NCBI GenBank assembly: GCA_900553855.1
Contig: USFG01000002.1
Span: 1-64,000 of the forward strand
Direction: 5' to 3'
Source of the DNA: an uncultured Mycoplasmatota bacterium
GTDB lineage: Bacteria > Bacillota_I > Bacilli_A > RF39 > UBA660
Length of the DNA stretch: 64,000 nt
Shown here in pieces: positions 62,872 through 64,000 of this stretch. The translations under genes were made by a program, and so were the position numbers. Numbering within the stretch: position 1 is the stretch's first letter; each line of letters opens with the position of its first letter. Under the pieces are notes generated by a model. It saw only the letters and a program-made list of their open reading frames with translations, was not told where the DNA came from and did no database searches.

Positions 62872-62906
62872 AAAAGTGCAAATAAGGACAATTTATTTAC
62901 ACTTTA
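62872..62906 (-). terminator. terminator of TasA-like gene 62904-63512
   Basis: Perfect-looking 13-bp stem (62905-62893 with 62885-62873, one G-T pair) followed by TTATTATT. Confidence 0.75.
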
Positions 62907-63512
62907 TTGTGATAATCTATCATCAGATGTAATTGTTATATGACCTGCGAAATTAAACAATTTTCCATCAGGACCATATTGAGATTGAACATTATTATCA
63001 TCTTTAGGATAATTTAAAACCAAAGAATAATATTTAGTCCCAGCTGTTGTTTTACTTATACTTTCCTGATATAAACTTATTTCATAAAAATTACGATTAA
63101 CAATTCCATTAGATAATGATGTAGTACAGCCATTTCCTTGTGAATTACATTTAAATAACTGATAACTTAAGTAACTATTACCTGGTTCGTTTGCAATATC
63201 AAAATTACTTGAATCAACATAAAGATTTATATTATAAGTATAAGTTTTAGAAGTTTTATTTATTGACGTTATTGAAAAATACTTATATCCACTCCACCCA
63301 GGCGTTACATTATTAGCATTTATACTGTTTTCTCCACCTTCAAAGCTATAACTTACAGATCCTGAATCAACCAAAATCGTGCTTGATGTTTCTAAATTAC
63401 GAAGTGACATTGCAAAATATGAATAAGCAACTCCCACACCAATAATTAATAACGTAATAAATAATGATATTGTCAAAATTACTATTCTTTTTTTATAACC
63501 ATTTTTATGCAT
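62904..63512 (-). CDS. signal-anchored TasA/camelysin-like surface protein
   Basis: 202 aa. Basic start, hydrophobic segment (about 10-32) ending GVGVAYSYFAMSLRNLETSS, then a beta-sandwich-like domain (VSYSFEGGENSINANNVTPG, YFSITSINKTSKTYTYNINL) with two Cys close together. N-terminal layout is shared with 13242-13889 and 59250-60617. Resembles TasA/CalY-type secreted filament proteins in general shape; no SipW-type peptidase gene is near. Function unknown. Confidence 0.6.
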   Translation of the reverse strand: MHKNGYKKRIVILTISLFITLLIIGVGVAYSYFAMSLRNLETSSTILVDSGSVSYSFEGGENSINANNVTPGWSGYKYFSITSINKTSKTYTYNINLYVDSSNFDIANEPGNSYLSYQLFKCNSQGNGCTTSLSNGIVNRNFYEISLYQESISKTTAGTKYYSLVLNYPKDDNNVQSQYGPDGKLFNFAGHITITSDDRLSQ

Positions 63513-63548
63513 CTATATCACTTCCAATTCTATATTACACTATCTATT

Positions 63549-64000
63549 TTACCAAAATTTTTGATAATTTCCATCATTTTTATAAAATTTATCCATTAAA
63601 ACTACATATTCGAACGTTTTAAGTAATTCATTCTTAGAATAAATCATTGCTCTAACTCCACCAATATATGATAAACTTTCAGCAACATAGTAAGTATCAC
63701 CATCTATTCCAATTAACATTGCAATATGTCCCCACCAATTTAACAAATCTCCTACTTTAATATTATTGATATTTTGACTAAGGTATTTAAACTCACCTAA
63801 ATCAGTACATTGATTATCATTATCAGGACTCTCTCCTGCTCCAACATCGCCTGGTTCAAACCCTGCATTTTTTAAACTCCAAGTTACAAAACCAGAACAA
63901 TCTAAACCATTAGGCATCTTCTTACCAACAATATATCCCCATCTAGGTTCAGTTTCTAAATTAGTTAGACCACATCCCCATATTGAAGGACCTTTCCAAG
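63549..64000 (-). CDS. NlpC/P60 family cell-wall hydrolase (5' end beyond window)
   Basis: The frame is open to the right edge. The visible 150 codons begin WKGPSIWGCGLTNLETEPRW and contain GLDCSGFVTWSLKNAGF (catalytic Cys), GDLLNWWGHIAMLIGIDGD (His) and VAESLSYIGGVRAMIYSK, the NlpC/P60 core. Should cut within peptidoglycan stem peptides. N-terminal part, including any signal peptide or binding domain, lies outside. Confidence 0.88.
   Translation of the reverse strand, partial: WKGPSIWGCGLTNLETEPRWGYIVGKKMPNGLDCSGFVTWSLKNAGFEPGDVGAGESPDNDNQCTDLGEFKYLSQNINNIKVGDLLNWWGHIAMLIGIDGDTYYVAESLSYIGGVRAMIYSKNELLKTFEYVVLMDKFYKNDGNYQKFW

Noticed and set aside
1..64000. Mycoplasma-type genetic code, given the extreme AT bias
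   Set aside because: TGA ends the genes at 24707 and 54768 in tight ATGA overlaps, and cell-wall genes are present.

Overview
The window reads as chromosome of a very AT-rich, low-GC Gram-positive bacterium, most likely an uncultured gut member of the Bacilli (RF39-like groups come to mind; this placement is inference). The grounds are Gram-positive Shine-Dalgarno sites, sortases with LPxTG-type pilins, a LytR-CpsA-Psr protein, a D-Ala-D-Ala carboxypeptidase, WhiA, RnpM, and the gene order rimP-nusA-rnpM-infB-rbfA-truB. TGA is used as a stop (in the ATGA overlaps at 24707 and 54768), so the code is the standard bacterial one, not the Mycoplasma code. Genes lie mostly on the minus strand.

Layout. 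1-5.2 kb: a prepilin cut by the left edge, then a PAP2-like lipid phosphatase in an operon with a heterodimeric ABC exporter. 5.27 kb: tRNA-His. 5.4-13.9 kb: surface-protein remnant, cysteine hydrolase, acyltransferase-like pair, D,D-carboxypeptidase and small hypothetical genes. 14-17.9 kb: rpsT, transglutaminase-like protein, AI-2E transporter, trmB, HD phosphohydrolase. 17.9-25.1 kb: a sortase-assembled pilus operon (coiled-coil protein, signal peptidase, vWA tip adhesin broken by one in-frame stop, LPETG backbone pilin, class C sortase, LVQTG minor pilin, second sortase). 25.2-28.9 kb: whiA, gpsA, a HIT protein, a candidate type I toxin-antitoxin locus and a nucleotidyltransferase. 29-35.6 kb: two-component system, ORF6N protein, HTH protein and a MacB-like ABC transporter. 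35.8-46.6 kb: small membrane proteins, a cohesin-like/dockerin pair, tmcAL, two M16 proteases, deoD and an HTH membrane regulator. 46.7-53.5 kb: accessory region with an S41 protease, a small RNA beside an Abi_2/HEPN gene and its unknown partner, tRNA-Thr, a lone receiver domain, an HD nucleotidase and a broken ORF6N gene. 53.6-58.5 kb: truB-rbfA-infB-rnpM-nusA-rimP. 58.6-64 kb: degraded fragments, a DGR-type variable surface protein, clpP, an LCP protein, a TasA-like protein and an NlpC/P60 hydrolase cut by the right edge.

Four things stand out. (1) A 27-bp palindromic unit occurs nine times. Two copies lie inside ORF6N genes, where they encode the conserved L-R/W-S-Q-F-A/G-T motif. Seven are orphan intergenic copies that still spell variants of that motif in one frame. 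(2) An Abi_2/HEPN gene is followed at once by a small RNA with its own promoter, a UUCG hairpin and a terminator. (3) A convergent sRNA/hydrophobic-peptide locus at 27.65-27.98 kb looks like a new type I toxin-antitoxin. (4) The last 126 bp of the gene at 59250-60617 look like a variable repeat of a diversity-generating retroelement whose template and intact reverse transcriptase are not in the window.
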